Positions 47,400-56,719 of a stretch of DNA of 64,000 bases are shown here, one piece after another (the stretch's first letter is position 1; every line of letters starts with the position of its first letter). The position numbers and the translations under genes are program-made. A model generated the notes under the pieces. That model was not told where the DNA came from and made no database searches. It worked only from the letters and a program-made list of their open reading frames with translations. The stretch covers positions 3,935,906 through 3,999,905 of the forward strand of contig NZ_CP046155.1 in NCBI RefSeq assembly GCF_016403105.1. The letters are read 5' to 3'. The DNA is from Leptolyngbya sp. BL0902 (GTDB lineage Bacteria; Cyanobacteriota; Cyanobacteriia; Phormidesmidales; Phormidesmidaceae).

Positions 47400-48635
47400 T
47401 TGTCACTTCGGGTAGCAGTAGTAGGATCAGGTCCGGCAGGCTCCTCGGCTGCCGAGACGTTGGTAAAAGCCGGTATCGAGACCTATTTGTTTGAGCGCAA
47501 GTTAGACAACGCCAAGCCCTGCGGTGGGGCTATTCCCCTGTGCATGGTGGATGAGTTTGACCTGCCCCCCAGCATCATCGACCGCCGGGTGCGGAAGATG
47601 AAAATGATCTCCCCTTCCAACATTGAAGTCAACATCGGCGAAACGCTGAAGGATGACGAGTACATCGGCATGTGCCGCCGCGAGGTGATGGACGGCTTTA
47701 TGCGGGATCGGGCCGCTAGCCTAGGAGCCAAGCTGATTAACGGCACCGTCTACGCCCTAGACCTGCCCAAGTCCAGCAATCAGCCCTACACCCTCCACTA
47801 CACCGAGCACCGCGAAGACGGTCTGGTGGGTGATAACAAGTCTCTGCAAGTGGATCTGGTGATTGGGGCCGACGGCGCGAACTCCCGCGTGGCCAAGGCC
47901 ATTGATGCCGGGGACTACAACTACGCCATCGCCTTCCAAGAGCGGATTCGTCTGCCCGAAGACAAAATGGCCTACTACGAAGACCTGGCGGAAATGTACG
48001 TCGGTAACGATGTCTCCCCCGACTTCTACGCCTGGGTGTTCCCCAAGTATGACCACGTCGCCGTGGGCACCGGAACCATGCGGGTGAACCAAGCCAAAAT
48101 CAAGCAGCTCCAGGCTGGCATCCGCGCCCGTGCGGCCAAGCGTCTGGAAGGCGGCGAAATCATCAAGGTGGAAGCACACCCCATTCCTGAGCATCCCCGT
48201 CCCCGTCGGGTTGTCGGTCGCGTGGCTCTAGTGGGCGATGCGGCGGGTACCGTCACCAAGTCTTCCGGCGAAGGCATCTACTTTGCGGCCAAGTCGGCCC
48301 GGATGTGTGCCGAAACCATCGTGGAATTCTCCAACGGTGGCCAGCGCATCCCCACCGAAGACGACCTCAAGGTGTACCTGAAGCGTTGGGACAAGCAGTA
48401 CGGCATGACCTACAAGGTGCTGGATCTGCTGCAAACGGTGTTCTACCGTTCCGATGCCACCCGCGAAGCCTTCGTGGAAATGTGCTCCGACATCGACGTG
48501 CAGAAGCTCACCTTCGACAGCTACCTCTACAAAACCGTGGTGCCTGCCAACCCCCTAGTGCAGATGAAAATCACCGCCAAAACCGTGGGTAGTCTGATTC
48601 GCGGCCACGCCCTGTCTCCCACCCGGAGCTGGTAG
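47400..48635 (+). CDS. chlP: Geranylgeranyl reductase ChlP
   Basis: A 411-residue FAD-dependent reductase with N-terminal dinucleotide fold VAVVGSGPAGSSAAE, the family motif FERKLDNAKPCGGAIPLCMV, the second nucleotide motif DLVIGADGANSRVAKA and the FAD-binding VALVGDAAGTVTKSSGEGI. It reduces the geranylgeranyl group of chlorophyll and of geranylgeranyl diphosphate to phytyl, for chlorophyll a and tocopherol. It starts at TTG (47400) with GGGAG about nine bases before; no better-placed ATG exists upstream of the FAD motif. A strong terminator follows. Confidence 0.94.
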   Translation: MSLRVAVVGSGPAGSSAAETLVKAGIETYLFERKLDNAKPCGGAIPLCMVDEFDLPPSIIDRRVRKMKMISPSNIEVNIGETLKDDEYIGMCRREVMDGFMRDRAASLGAKLINGTVYALDLPKSSNQPYTLHYTEHREDGLVGDNKSLQVDLVIGADGANSRVAKAIDAGDYNYAIAFQERIRLPEDKMAYYEDLAEMYVGNDVSPDFYAWVFPKYDHVAVGTGTMRVNQAKIKQLQAGIRARAAKRLEGGEIIKVEAHPIPEHPRPRRVVGRVALVGDAAGTVTKSSGEGIYFAAKSARMCAETIVEFSNGGQRIPTEDDLKVYLKRWDKQYGMTYKVLDLLQTVFYRSDATREAFVEMCSDIDVQKLTFDSYLYKTVVPANPLVQMKITAKTVGSLIRGHALSPTRSW

Positions 48636-48683
48636 GTTCCCACGCGGTTAGTCACTGAGGTGGCGTTGGGCCATCTAGATCAA

Positions 48684-48719
48684 CAGGAGTCGTTGGGCGT
48701 TCCCCGGCTCCTGTTTTTT
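48684..48719 (+). terminator. Rho-independent terminator of chlP
   Basis: CAGGAGTCG (48684-48692) pairs with CGGCTCCTG (48705-48713) with one G-T pair, a 12-base loop and six T (48714-48719). It lies 49 bases after the chlP stop. Confidence 0.88.
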
Positions 48720-48864
48720 GTGTTGGGTGACGTGAAAACAACCCGTTGGATAAGGTCTGCGGACGAGGTTGGGGGACTCAAGCACCTGAGCCACGGCGGG
48801 GACGTAGGAGGACTTTTTGGGAGAACTGTGCCAGAATTGCGCCGTCGGTGTCTCGATCCTGGTC

Positions 48865-48871
48865 AGGAGGT
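48865..48871 (+). promoter_or_regulatory. Strong Shine-Dalgarno site fixing a TTG start
   Basis: AGGAGGT, a near-perfect complement of the 16S rRNA tail, ends six bases before TTG 48877. The upstream GTG 48817 and the downstream ATG 48904 have no such site, and TTG 48877 also gives the best signal peptide (LKRRFSLNG as the basic n-region). Confidence 0.75.
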
Positions 48872-48876
48872 ATGCC

Positions 48877-50871
48877 TTGAAACGCCGCTTCTCTCTCAAT
48901 GGAATGAGTTGCTCAGGGGGGCAGATCCTCGTCGCCCTAGTTCTCGCCGTTGCCCTCGGCCAGGGAATGGGTAGCCGCGTTTGGGCCATCGATCCAGTGC
49001 GGCCTAGTCCTAGGGGCACGTCTCCAGTTGTGACCGATCCAGCCAGCGAAGTGGCTCCGGCGGTGATTGAGATTACCCCCGGTCGTCGGCCCCTGCCCCC
49101 GGTGGTGGCCCTGGCCATGGAGCAAGAACTGAAAAACTTGATTGGTCGTCTGGAGAGTGCGCTGCTGCTGTCCCAATCCCGCGATCTGCCGACCACCCTA
49201 ACCCTAGCTGAGGCCGAGCCTGTACTCACCGCTGCTGTGGGTACCGTTGATTTGGGATCAGAGCTATCCCCCTTTCTGCATCCAACGCTGGCGGAGGCCC
49301 GACAACTCCTACAGGATTGGCCCACCCTGCTGGCGGAGGACAACCACGAAGCCCTGAAGGAACGCTGGTTGGCGGTGCGGGATGGGCTGTGGGAGAGTTT
49401 TCCCAGGGAACGGCCCTACGCCCAGCCAGAGATTCGGGCGGTGTGGCTAGATCGGGGCACCATTGTAGGGGCCAGAAACCCAGAGGGGCTGGCCCGGTTG
49501 TTTGATCGCCTCGCCGCTGCGGGCATCACCACGGTGTTCTTTGAAACGGTGAATGCGGGCTATCCCATCTACCCTAGCCAAGTGGCCCCGGAGCAAAATC
49601 CCCTCACCCGCCGCTGGGATCCCCTCGCCAGTGCGGTGGAACTGGCCCACGCCCGCAATATGACCCTGCACGCCTGGGTGTGGGTGTTTGCCGCAGGCAA
49701 TGAGCGCCACAACCGTTTGCTGAACCTGCCCGCCGACTACCCCGGCCCGCTGCTGTCTCGCTATCCCCACTGGGCTGGGTATGACAACCGGGGCAATACA
49801 ATTCCCATCGGCCAAGATAAGCCCTTCCTCGACCCCGCCAACCCAGAGGCACGCAGCTACCTGATTCGCCTGATGTCGGAAATGGTGCGGGAGTACAACA
49901 TCGACGGCATCCACCTCGACTACATTCGCTACCCTTTCCAGGATCCAGGGGCTAATCGCACCTACGGCTATGGCGAAGCCGCCCGCTGGAACTTTCGCAA
50001 CATCACCGGGGTCGATCCCCTCGAACTGTCGCCCCGGCCCAACCCCAGCCTCAGCCAAGGGCAACAGCTCCAGCAGCGGGTGCTGTGGGATCGCTGGACG
50101 GAATTCCGCATTCACCAGGTCAACTCCTTTGTTGCCACCCTCAGCACCACCCTGCGGCGACAGCGTCCGGGGCTGGTGATCTCGGCGGCGGTGTTTGCCC
50201 ACCCTGAGCATGAACGGCTACAAAAAATTCAGCAGGATTGGGGCACCTGGGCCAAGGCAGGCCACATCGACTGGGTCGTATTGATGAGCTATGCCCAAGA
50301 CACCAGCCGCTTCGAGCAACTGCTGCGCCCCTGGCTGGGGGGGCAAACCTTTGGATCAGCCCTAGTGATTCCCGGCATTCGCATCTACAACCTTTCCACC
50401 CAGGCCGCCCTCGATCAAATGCAAACCGCCCGCGACTTGCCCACCCCTGGCTTTGCCCTCTTTGCCGCCGCTGACTTCAATTCCAGCTTTGACACCCTCC
50501 TTGCCCAAACCCAAGCTACCCCAGCCCCCAGCGCCCCCGTCCCCCTGGCCCTAGAGCGCTACCAAGCCCTCCAGCGGGAGTGGAATTGGCTGCTGAGTCA
50601 GCAAAAACTATGGATGGAACGCTCCGTCCTAGAGCAGTGGGTGCAGAACGTGAACCAGCTAGAAGCCGACTTTATTGCCCTGGCCGACTCCCCCTCTCAG
50701 CGCGGGCTAGATCGCGTGCAGCAGGGGCTCACCCGCGTGCGAGAGCCGCTCACCTCGCAAATGCTGATTGAAACGGCCAACAGCGCCTACCGCCTTCAGG
50801 TGTGGCACCATCGCCTAGGAACCATCGAACACCTGCTGCGCCACCACGAAGCCCAGCAAGGAAGACGTTAG
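48877..50871 (+). CDS. GH10-like (DUF187) glycosyl hydrolase, exported
   Basis: From TTG 48877 the protein has 664 residues. A signal peptide (about 1-36, ending RVWAI) is followed by a spacer of about 160 residues and a TIM-barrel domain of the 'family 10 glycosylhydrolase'/DUF187 group: EIRAVWLDRG, TTVFFETVNAGYPIYPS, LHAWVWVFAAGN and DGIHLDYIRYPFQD (with the acidic residues of the active site), then IDWVVLMSYAQD. The C-terminal 120 residues are helical. Related exported proteins hydrolyse or bind cell-wall or extracellular glycans; the substrate is not known. It follows chlP but is separated by its terminator. Confidence 0.88.
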   Translation: MKRRFSLNGMSCSGGQILVALVLAVALGQGMGSRVWAIDPVRPSPRGTSPVVTDPASEVAPAVIEITPGRRPLPPVVALAMEQELKNLIGRLESALLLSQSRDLPTTLTLAEAEPVLTAAVGTVDLGSELSPFLHPTLAEARQLLQDWPTLLAEDNHEALKERWLAVRDGLWESFPRERPYAQPEIRAVWLDRGTIVGARNPEGLARLFDRLAAAGITTVFFETVNAGYPIYPSQVAPEQNPLTRRWDPLASAVELAHARNMTLHAWVWVFAAGNERHNRLLNLPADYPGPLLSRYPHWAGYDNRGNTIPIGQDKPFLDPANPEARSYLIRLMSEMVREYNIDGIHLDYIRYPFQDPGANRTYGYGEAARWNFRNITGVDPLELSPRPNPSLSQGQQLQQRVLWDRWTEFRIHQVNSFVATLSTTLRRQRPGLVISAAVFAHPEHERLQKIQQDWGTWAKAGHIDWVVLMSYAQDTSRFEQLLRPWLGGQTFGSALVIPGIRIYNLSTQAALDQMQTARDLPTPGFALFAAADFNSSFDTLLAQTQATPAPSAPVPLALERYQALQREWNWLLSQQKLWMERSVLEQWVQNVNQLEADFIALADSPSQRGLDRVQQGLTRVREPLTSQMLIETANSAYRLQVWHHRLGTIEHLLRHHEAQQGRR

Positions 50872-51003
50872 GCGGGAGATACGCCCTGCGGCTTCATCAT
50901 CAATCGCGTTTTGGAGCTGCCGGAACTAGAAATTTACAATTTTCTGGGTTCTTGAGTTGACAAACGCCCCATAAAGCCACATTATAGAAATCGCCCCACA
51001 CGG

Positions 51004-51077
51004 GGGCCTGTAGTTCAACCGGTTAGAGCACCGCCCTGTCACGGCGGAAGTTGCGGGTTCGAATCCCGTCAGGCCCG
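51004..51077 (+). tRNA. tRNA-Asp (anticodon GTC)
   Basis: A 74-base tRNA with acceptor GGGCCTG/CAGGCCC, D-arm GTTC/GAGC, anticodon stem CCGCC/GGCGG with loop CTGTCAC (anticodon GTC), T-arm GCGGG/CCCGT with TTCGAAT, and discriminator G. All stems pair. CCA is not encoded. No integrase or attachment-site duplication was seen nearby. Confidence 0.97.
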
Positions 51078-51091
51078 TTCAAAAAGTCACG

Positions 51092-51132
51092 AAATTAGGC
51101 TGAGCTCTCCAAGGGACTCAGCCTAATTTTTT
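51092..51132 (+). terminator. Rho-independent terminator of tRNA-Asp
   Basis: A perfect 13-bp stem, AAATTAGGCTGAG (51092-51104) with its complement (51117-51129), has a 12-base loop and a run of T to 51132. It lies 15 bases after the tRNA. Confidence 0.92.
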
Positions 51133-51284
51133 GCTTTGCACAGAATAGGGGAGGAGGGGGGCGTTCTTCAGCTAGCCTTCTGGGAGCCGTGGGTTGGAGG
51201 GGGCAGATTCGATAGCCTGAAGCTGGCTGAAGAAAAGTGGGGGTGGGGTAACGCACCCAGAAAACAGCGACGAAACGCGATGCC

Positions 51285-52358
51285 CTAGAGGTCTTCGCCC
51301 TCCTCCAGTTGATCTTCCTCCCCGGCCTCGGGTTCTTCGATGGCGGTGGGGTTGCCGTTGATGGCCAGTTTTTCGCGCACTTGGGCTTCCACCTTCACTG
51401 CAAAGGCGCTGTCTTCTAGAAGACGAGTAATGGTGTTGTCGCGTCCTTGGCCAATGTTGTCGCCTTCGTAGCTGTACCAAGCGCCCTTGCGGGTAATCAC
51501 TCCGGTTTGTTCGGCCAAATCGACTAAGCAGCCCATGGTAGAAATGCCCTGGCCAAAGAGAATGTCGAACTCAGCAATGCGGAAGGGGGGAGCGACTTTA
51601 TTTTTGGCTACTTTCACCTTGGCGCGGATGCCGTATTCCTCTGTGCCCTTCTTCAGGGTTTGGATGCGGCGAATGTCTAGTCGTACCGAAGCATAGAACT
51701 TGAGGGCGTTACCTCCGGTGGTGGTTTCGGGGTTGCCATAGGAAATGCCGATCTTCTGTCGCAGTTGGTTGAGAAAAATAACTGTACACTGCGACTTGCC
51801 AATGCTGCCCGTAATTTTCCGTAGGGCTTGGCTCATCAATCGGGCCTGTAAACCCACGTGGGCATCGCCCATTTCTCCTTCAATTTCGGCGCGGGGCACC
51901 AAGGCCGCCACCGAGTCTACCACCACCACATCAATGGCTGAAGACCGCACTAGCTGATCGACCACCTCTAGGCCCATTTCTCCGGTATCCGGCTGAGACA
52001 CCAGCAGTTCGTCAATATTGACCCCCAACGCCTTGGCATAGACCGGGTCAAGGGCGTGCTCCGCATCCACAAAAGCTGCCACCCCCCCCGATTTTTGTAC
52101 TTCGGCAATGGCATGGAGGGCCACGGTGGTTTTCCCGGAACTCTCTGGCCCGTAAATTTCAATCACACGGCCCTTGGGCAAGCCACCCCCCAGGGCTAAA
52201 TCTAGGGTAAGCGCCCCGGTGGGGATGGTCTCAATTTGCATCCGACTGGCTTCACCCAGACGCATAATCGACCCTTTACCAAAGTTGCGCTCAATTTGGC
52301 TGAGCACCATCGTGAGGGCTTTTTGCTTTTCCGAAACGTCGCTGTTTTTAGGGGCCAT
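51285..52358 (-). CDS. recA: Recombinase RecA
   Basis: A 357-residue RecA. The Walker A is GPESSGKTT, Walker B lies in [21 protein letters not shown] (here split: [20 protein letters not shown]), loop L1 is [20 protein letters not shown] (20 residues) and loop L2 lies in [19 protein letters not shown]. The C-terminus is acidic ([17 protein letters not shown]), as usual. It forms filaments on single-stranded DNA for recombination and repair. No clear LexA box is visible upstream, in line with the different SOS control in many cyanobacteria. Normal length, intact. Confidence 0.97.
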   Translation of the reverse strand: MAPKNSDVSEKQKALTMVLSQIERNFGKGSIMRLGEASRMQIETIPTGALTLDLALGGGLPKGRVIEIYGPESSGKTTVALHAIAEVQKSGGVAAFVDAEHALDPVYAKALGVNIDELLVSQPDTGEMGLEVVDQLVRSSAIDVVVVDSVAALVPRAEIEGEMGDAHVGLQARLMSQALRKITGSIGKSQCTVIFLNQLRQKIGISYGNPETTTGGNALKFYASVRLDIRRIQTLKKGTEEYGIRAKVKVAKNKVAPPFRIAEFDILFGQGISTMGCLVDLAEQTGVITRKGAWYSYEGDNIGQGRDNTITRLLEDSAFAVKVEAQVREKLAINGNPTAIEEPEAGEEDQLEEGEDL

Positions 52359-52975
52359 AGCTGCCTAAGGGGATAACGGGTAGCAGGGGCCGAGGCTGGA
52401 GCCAACCCCAAGGGACTCATGCAGTGTAGTTTCTCTTGGCTAAAAGCTCCATAGGCCAGCGCCACATCGCTGCTAACCCAGGCCACCCAGACAGGCCCAG
52501 CCAAGAATACTGCATCCAACACAGGCATTGTAGTACAACAGAACCCAGCGCAGACGCTCAAGGTCGTGAATCTTTGACAGGAAGAGGTGCCCCGCTTCAA
52601 AGCTGGGATAGTTGGCCCTCGGACTGGCTGGCGGACGGTAGCGACGCGAAACTCAACCTCCATCGAGAATTGTGGGCTGGTTAGGTTGTGCGAGTGCGCC
52701 ACCTAATCTAGATGAGATCAAGGCTTTTTATCATCGTATCTGCCAGCTTTCTTAGGGGCGTCTATCGCCTTTAGCTAATGGGGCTATGGCTATCCGGCGG
52801 ACTAAGGTGATGCCTTGTTCCAGATATTCCCACCGTTCCAGATATTTCCACCGCTCAATAGATCATTCCTTGGCCAAACAAGCCAGTATCCCCCCCCTGG
52901 TAGATGGCAAGGTAGACGGAGTTGACTAGGCTAATAGCCATAGACAACAATCCGTTCTATGGCGGAGTGAGCATC
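52359..52975. other. Divergent intergenic region between recA and ggpS
   Basis: About 620 bases holding the divergent promoters of recA and ggpS. No protein-like frame. Short repeats such as CCACCGTTCCAGATATTTCCACC (near-duplicate of CCCACCGTTCCAGATATTCC, about 52820-52855) lie before ggpS and could be regulator sites for salt induction; this is speculative. Confidence 0.5.
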
Positions 52976-54526
52976 ATGAAATCCTCTTTAGTCATCCTTT
53001 ATCATCGTGAACCCTATGATGAGGTGGTGGAGAATGGCAAGACCTATTATCGAGAAAAGAAAAGTCCCAATGGTATTGTGCCGACGCTAAAAAGTTTTTT
53101 TGCCAATGCAGAAAGCAGCACTTGGGTAGCCTGGAAGCAAGTAAAATCTGATGAGGAAGCAGATTTTGACAACCGAGTGACGATGGATGGATGGAGTGAG
53201 AATGCCGTCATTCGTCGCATTCCCCTCAGTGCTGAACGGGTCAAGGATTTCTATTACATTACGGCGAAGGAATCAATTTGGCCTATTTTGCACTCCTTTC
53301 CCTCCCACTTTACCTACGAAAACTCGGATTGGGAGAATTTTCAGCACATTAACAAGCTATTTGCCGAAGCCGCCTGTGAGGAAGCCGCAGACGATGCCCT
53401 GATTTGGATTCATGACTATAACCTGTGGCTGACACCCTACTACATCCGGCAGAAAATGCCCCATGTAAAAATTGCCTTTTTCCATCACACGCCCTTCCCT
53501 GCGGCGGATGTGTTCAACATCTTGCACTGGCGCGAGGCGATTGTAGACAGCCTGCTCTGCTGTGATCTCTGCGGTTTCCATATTCCCCGCTACGTGGAGA
53601 ACTTTGTCTCCGCTGCCCGCAGTTTGCGCGATGTGAAATTGGTAGAGCGTAAACCTGTTCCCGAAGCCTTTACCCCCTTTGGTACGGCCCTTTCTGAGCC
53701 AGACATGACCACTAAACTGGAGTATAACGGTCGCACGGTGAATGTGGATGCTTTCCCGGTGGGCACCAATCCGGCCTACATTCAGGAATTGGTGAATAAG
53801 CCCTCAGTGCACGATAAGGTAGCCCAAATTCGCGCCGATATTGGCGATAACAAACTGATTGTTTCCGCTGGCCGGGTGGATTATGTGAAGGGCACCAAGG
53901 AAATGCTGCTGTGCTATGAACGCCTACTGCAACGACGGTCTGAACTGCGTGGCAAGGTGAACCTGATTTTGACCGCCGCCAAACCTGCCGCCGGAATGCG
54001 CGTTTACAAAACCGCCCAAAGCGAAATTGAGCAATTAGTCGGACAAATTAATGGGCGCTTTGCCTCCCTCACGTGGAACCCCATTGTGCTGTTCACGGAA
54101 CCTGTTTCCTTTGAGAATTTGGTGGCGATGTACAAAGCAGCAGACATTGCCTGGATTCCGCCCCTGCGCGATGGTTTAAACCTAGTGGCGAAGGAATATA
54201 TCGCCGCCCACCAAGGGGAAGATGGCGTATTGGTGCTGTCAGAATTTACCGGATCGGCGGTAGAATTGCCCGAAGCTATTCTCACCAATCCCTACTCGGA
54301 TCAGGATATGGATGAATGCATTGACCAAGCCCTAGCAATGCCCGCCGAAGAACAGCGTCGCCGAATGCAGGCTCTCTATCGGGCGATTACTCGCTACGAT
54401 GTGCAGCAGTGGGCTAATCATATGTTCCGCGAAGCCAATGCCATCGGCATGGTGGACGAGGCCGTGGATAGCACCATCGACACCACCGAATCTAATGAAC
54501 CCGAGCGGGAACTGGTTCTGGCGTAG
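52976..54526 (+). CDS. ggpS: Glucosylglycerol-phosphate synthase GgpS
   Basis: From ATG 52976 (MKSSLVILYHREPYDEV; the frame is open to TTG 52922) the enzyme has 516 residues, the usual length. It is a GT20-type glycosyltransferase related to trehalose-phosphate synthase. It joins glucose from ADP-glucose to sn-glycerol 3-phosphate, giving 2-O-alpha-glucosylglycerol phosphate, the precursor of the osmolyte glucosylglycerol. Signatures are HHTPFPAADVFNILHWR, SAGRVDYVKGTKEML and PPLRDGLNLVAKEYIAAH (donor phosphate binding). REKKSPNGIVPTLKSFF is diagnostic for GgpS over OtsA. The separate phosphatase GgpP (StpA) is not in the window. The next genes supply and drain its substrate. Confidence 0.95.
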   Translation: MKSSLVILYHREPYDEVVENGKTYYREKKSPNGIVPTLKSFFANAESSTWVAWKQVKSDEEADFDNRVTMDGWSENAVIRRIPLSAERVKDFYYITAKESIWPILHSFPSHFTYENSDWENFQHINKLFAEAACEEAADDALIWIHDYNLWLTPYYIRQKMPHVKIAFFHHTPFPAADVFNILHWREAIVDSLLCCDLCGFHIPRYVENFVSAARSLRDVKLVERKPVPEAFTPFGTALSEPDMTTKLEYNGRTVNVDAFPVGTNPAYIQELVNKPSVHDKVAQIRADIGDNKLIVSAGRVDYVKGTKEMLLCYERLLQRRSELRGKVNLILTAAKPAAGMRVYKTAQSEIEQLVGQINGRFASLTWNPIVLFTEPVSFENLVAMYKAADIAWIPPLRDGLNLVAKEYIAAHQGEDGVLVLSEFTGSAVELPEAILTNPYSDQDMDECIDQALAMPAEEQRRRMQALYRAITRYDVQQWANHMFREANAIGMVDEAVDSTIDTTESNEPERELVLA

Positions 54527-54557
54527 GTTCCCGTGTTAGCCAAGCGAGATGACAAAG

Positions 54558-54578
54558 GGGCTCACCTTACCTGAGCCC
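54558..54578 (+). terminator. Hairpin after ggpS (possible terminator)
   Basis: GGGCTCA (54558-54564) and TGAGCCC (54572-54578) form a perfect 7-bp stem with a 7-base loop, 32 bases after the ggpS stop. Only TTCCTCCC follows, so termination would be weak. A second GC-rich inverted repeat (CCCCCT...AGGGGG) lies at about 54679-54712, in the remaining gap before glpD. Confidence 0.5.
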
Positions 54579-54899
54579 TTCCTCCCAATGGTCGTGAGAG
54601 GGTTGCTGCTGTGAGCCTTGGACGGTGATGCCTTGGCTCACCCACTCCAACCACCGATGCTAAATTCACATAGAAAACCCCCTACATCAACTGAGTCTTT
54701 CCCCGTTGAGGGGGCTATGCCAATGACAAGCTCAGCCAGAGCGGGATCGATTTTTCAATCGTGGATCAAAAACCGGGATTTAGTAGGAGGAGCCAACTCC
54801 TCGGATTAGCGAAAATATCTGCTGAAGCAGGCTAAATTTTCCCCACCGCTGCCAGCCAGTTATAACCAACCACCATTCAGAAAAATACTGTAATCATCC

Positions 54900-56585
54900 A
54901 TGCGAAACTTCCAGGCCATCGCCACCCAACCCTACGATCTCATCATCATTGGCGGCGGCATCAATGGAGCAGCCACAGCGCGAGATGCCGCCCTAAGAGG
55001 GCTTAAAACGCTCCTCCTTGAAAAGGGCGATTTTGCCGGAGGAACCACCAGTTGGTCTACCCGTTTAGTCCATGGGGGATTGCGCTATTTGGAATATTTT
55101 GAGTTCCATTTAGTGCGCGAATCCCTCCACGAACGGGAGGTTTTACTGCGTAACGCGCCCCACCTGGTCAAGCCTGTGCAGATGACGATTCCCATCTACC
55201 GCAGCGGCTCCCGTCACTACCGGGTGATTCAAACCGGGATGGTGCTCTATGACGTGCTGAGCTACGACAAATCCTTGCCCAACCATCGGATGCTGTCGCG
55301 CCAGAGCACTCGCCAACTCTTTCGGGCGATGGATAGCGACGACTTGGCTGGAGCCGCCCAATACTACGATGCCCAGGTGGAATACGCCGAGCGGCTGTGC
55401 TGGGAGAATATCCTAGACGCGCACAAGGCCGGGGCCACGGTGCTGAACTATGCCGAGGTGACGGATATTCAGGTGCAGAATCAGCGGATTGTGGGTCTGA
55501 CGGTGCGGGATGGGCTAAGTCAGAATGGTCTTGGGCAAAACGTGGCCCAGGTGCAAACCCACGCTAAAACTGTGGTGATTAATACCTCCGGCCCCTGGGT
55601 GGATGCGGTCTGTGGCCTGAGCGAATCGCCCCTCAGCCAAGGGCGGCAAATTGGCGGCACCAAGGGCAGTCATCTGATTGTGGATCGCTTCCCCGGTGCG
55701 CCGGAGTCGGCCCTGTATGTGGAGGCCAAAACCGACGGGCGGCCCTTTTTCATTGTGCCCTGGCTGGGGCAAGTGCTGATAGGCACCACCGACGAACGCT
55801 ACAACGGCCCCCTCGACCCGATCAAAGCCGACGATGCCGAGGTGGATTACCTAATCGCCGAAACCAACCGCGTTCTCCCGGCGGCTCACCTCACCCGCAA
55901 CGATGTGCGATTCACCTATTCCGGCGTCCGCCCCCTGCCCTATGCCGAGGGCAAAAAAGCGGGCAGCATCACCCGCGCCCACATCCTGCACGACCACAGC
56001 CGCGAGGGTGCCCAAAACCTGATTTCCCTAATCGGCGGCAAACTCACCACCCATCGCCAGGTAGGGGAAGAATTTGTCGATGCCACCTTCCGCAAGCGGG
56101 GCAAACCCGTGCCCCCCTGCCCTACCCATCGCCGCCCCCTGCCCGGTGCCCTGAGATTGGATGATCCCCAGGTGCTTCCCCTCACCGAACGCTACCGAGA
56201 TCGCATCGCGCCCCCCGTCCTCAACCACCTGCTGAGCCTGTACGGTGCCCAAACGCCCCAAGTGCTGGCCCTGGTGGATGAGTCTCCCGACCTCGCCCAA
56301 CCTATCCATCCTGCCTATTCCGATATCCAGGCCCAGATTGTCTTTGCTGTCCAATCCGAAATGGCCCAGACTTTCATAGATATCCTGCGTCGCCGCACCA
56401 CCCTGGCCATGCACCACGACTACGGATTCAACGCCCTGCCCACCGTCGCCCAAGTTCTGCGCCACCACTGCAACTGGGACGAGGAACGCTGTGATCGCAA
56501 CATCCAGGCGTACCATCGATTTATGGAAACCAACTGCATTCCCGACTATGCCTTGGGACGGGAGGCGGCGCTACAAGAAGTTTAG
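54900..56585 (+). CDS. glpD: FAD-dependent glycerol-3-phosphate dehydrogenase GlpD
   Basis: A 561-residue membrane-associated flavoenzyme. The FAD fold is LIIIGGGINGAATARDAALR, with the family motifs LLEKGDFAGGTTSWSTRLVH (20 residues), GGLRYLEYFEF and GTTDERYNGPLD. It oxidises sn-glycerol 3-phosphate to dihydroxyacetone phosphate and passes electrons to quinone. Beside ggpS and gpsA it would recycle glycerol 3-phosphate when glucosylglycerol is not needed. The start at ATG 54900 has no strong ribosome-binding site. Gap of 374 bases to ggpS. Confidence 0.94.
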   Translation: MRNFQAIATQPYDLIIIGGGINGAATARDAALRGLKTLLLEKGDFAGGTTSWSTRLVHGGLRYLEYFEFHLVRESLHEREVLLRNAPHLVKPVQMTIPIYRSGSRHYRVIQTGMVLYDVLSYDKSLPNHRMLSRQSTRQLFRAMDSDDLAGAAQYYDAQVEYAERLCWENILDAHKAGATVLNYAEVTDIQVQNQRIVGLTVRDGLSQNGLGQNVAQVQTHAKTVVINTSGPWVDAVCGLSESPLSQGRQIGGTKGSHLIVDRFPGAPESALYVEAKTDGRPFFIVPWLGQVLIGTTDERYNGPLDPIKADDAEVDYLIAETNRVLPAAHLTRNDVRFTYSGVRPLPYAEGKKAGSITRAHILHDHSREGAQNLISLIGGKLTTHRQVGEEFVDATFRKRGKPVPPCPTHRRPLPGALRLDDPQVLPLTERYRDRIAPPVLNHLLSLYGAQTPQVLALVDESPDLAQPIHPAYSDIQAQIVFAVQSEMAQTFIDILRRRTTLAMHHDYGFNALPTVAQVLRHHCNWDEERCDRNIQAYHRFMETNCIPDYALGREAALQEV

Positions 56586-56719
56586 ACAGCACAACGTGAA
56601 GGGCAAAAGGCAACAATTCGGTACAGGCTAAGCTATCCCAACCTTTTCATACGAACGCCCCAAGACGCTCTAGTATCTCTCCCCGCTCCCCAACAACCCA
56701 TAACCAACCCCCAATAATT

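Noticed and set aside
51004-51132. tRNA-Asp as an integration site of a mobile element
   Set aside because: No integrase gene and no repeat of the tRNA 3' end were found in the window; the sequence after the tRNA is a normal terminator.
52202-52702. A 166-codon minus-strand frame running into recA
   Set aside because: It overlaps recA out of frame and has no recognisable domain; the recA start and sequence are unambiguous.
54618-54809. A 63-codon frame between ggpS and glpD
   Set aside because: It crosses an inverted repeat, has no ribosome-binding site and no family-like pattern.
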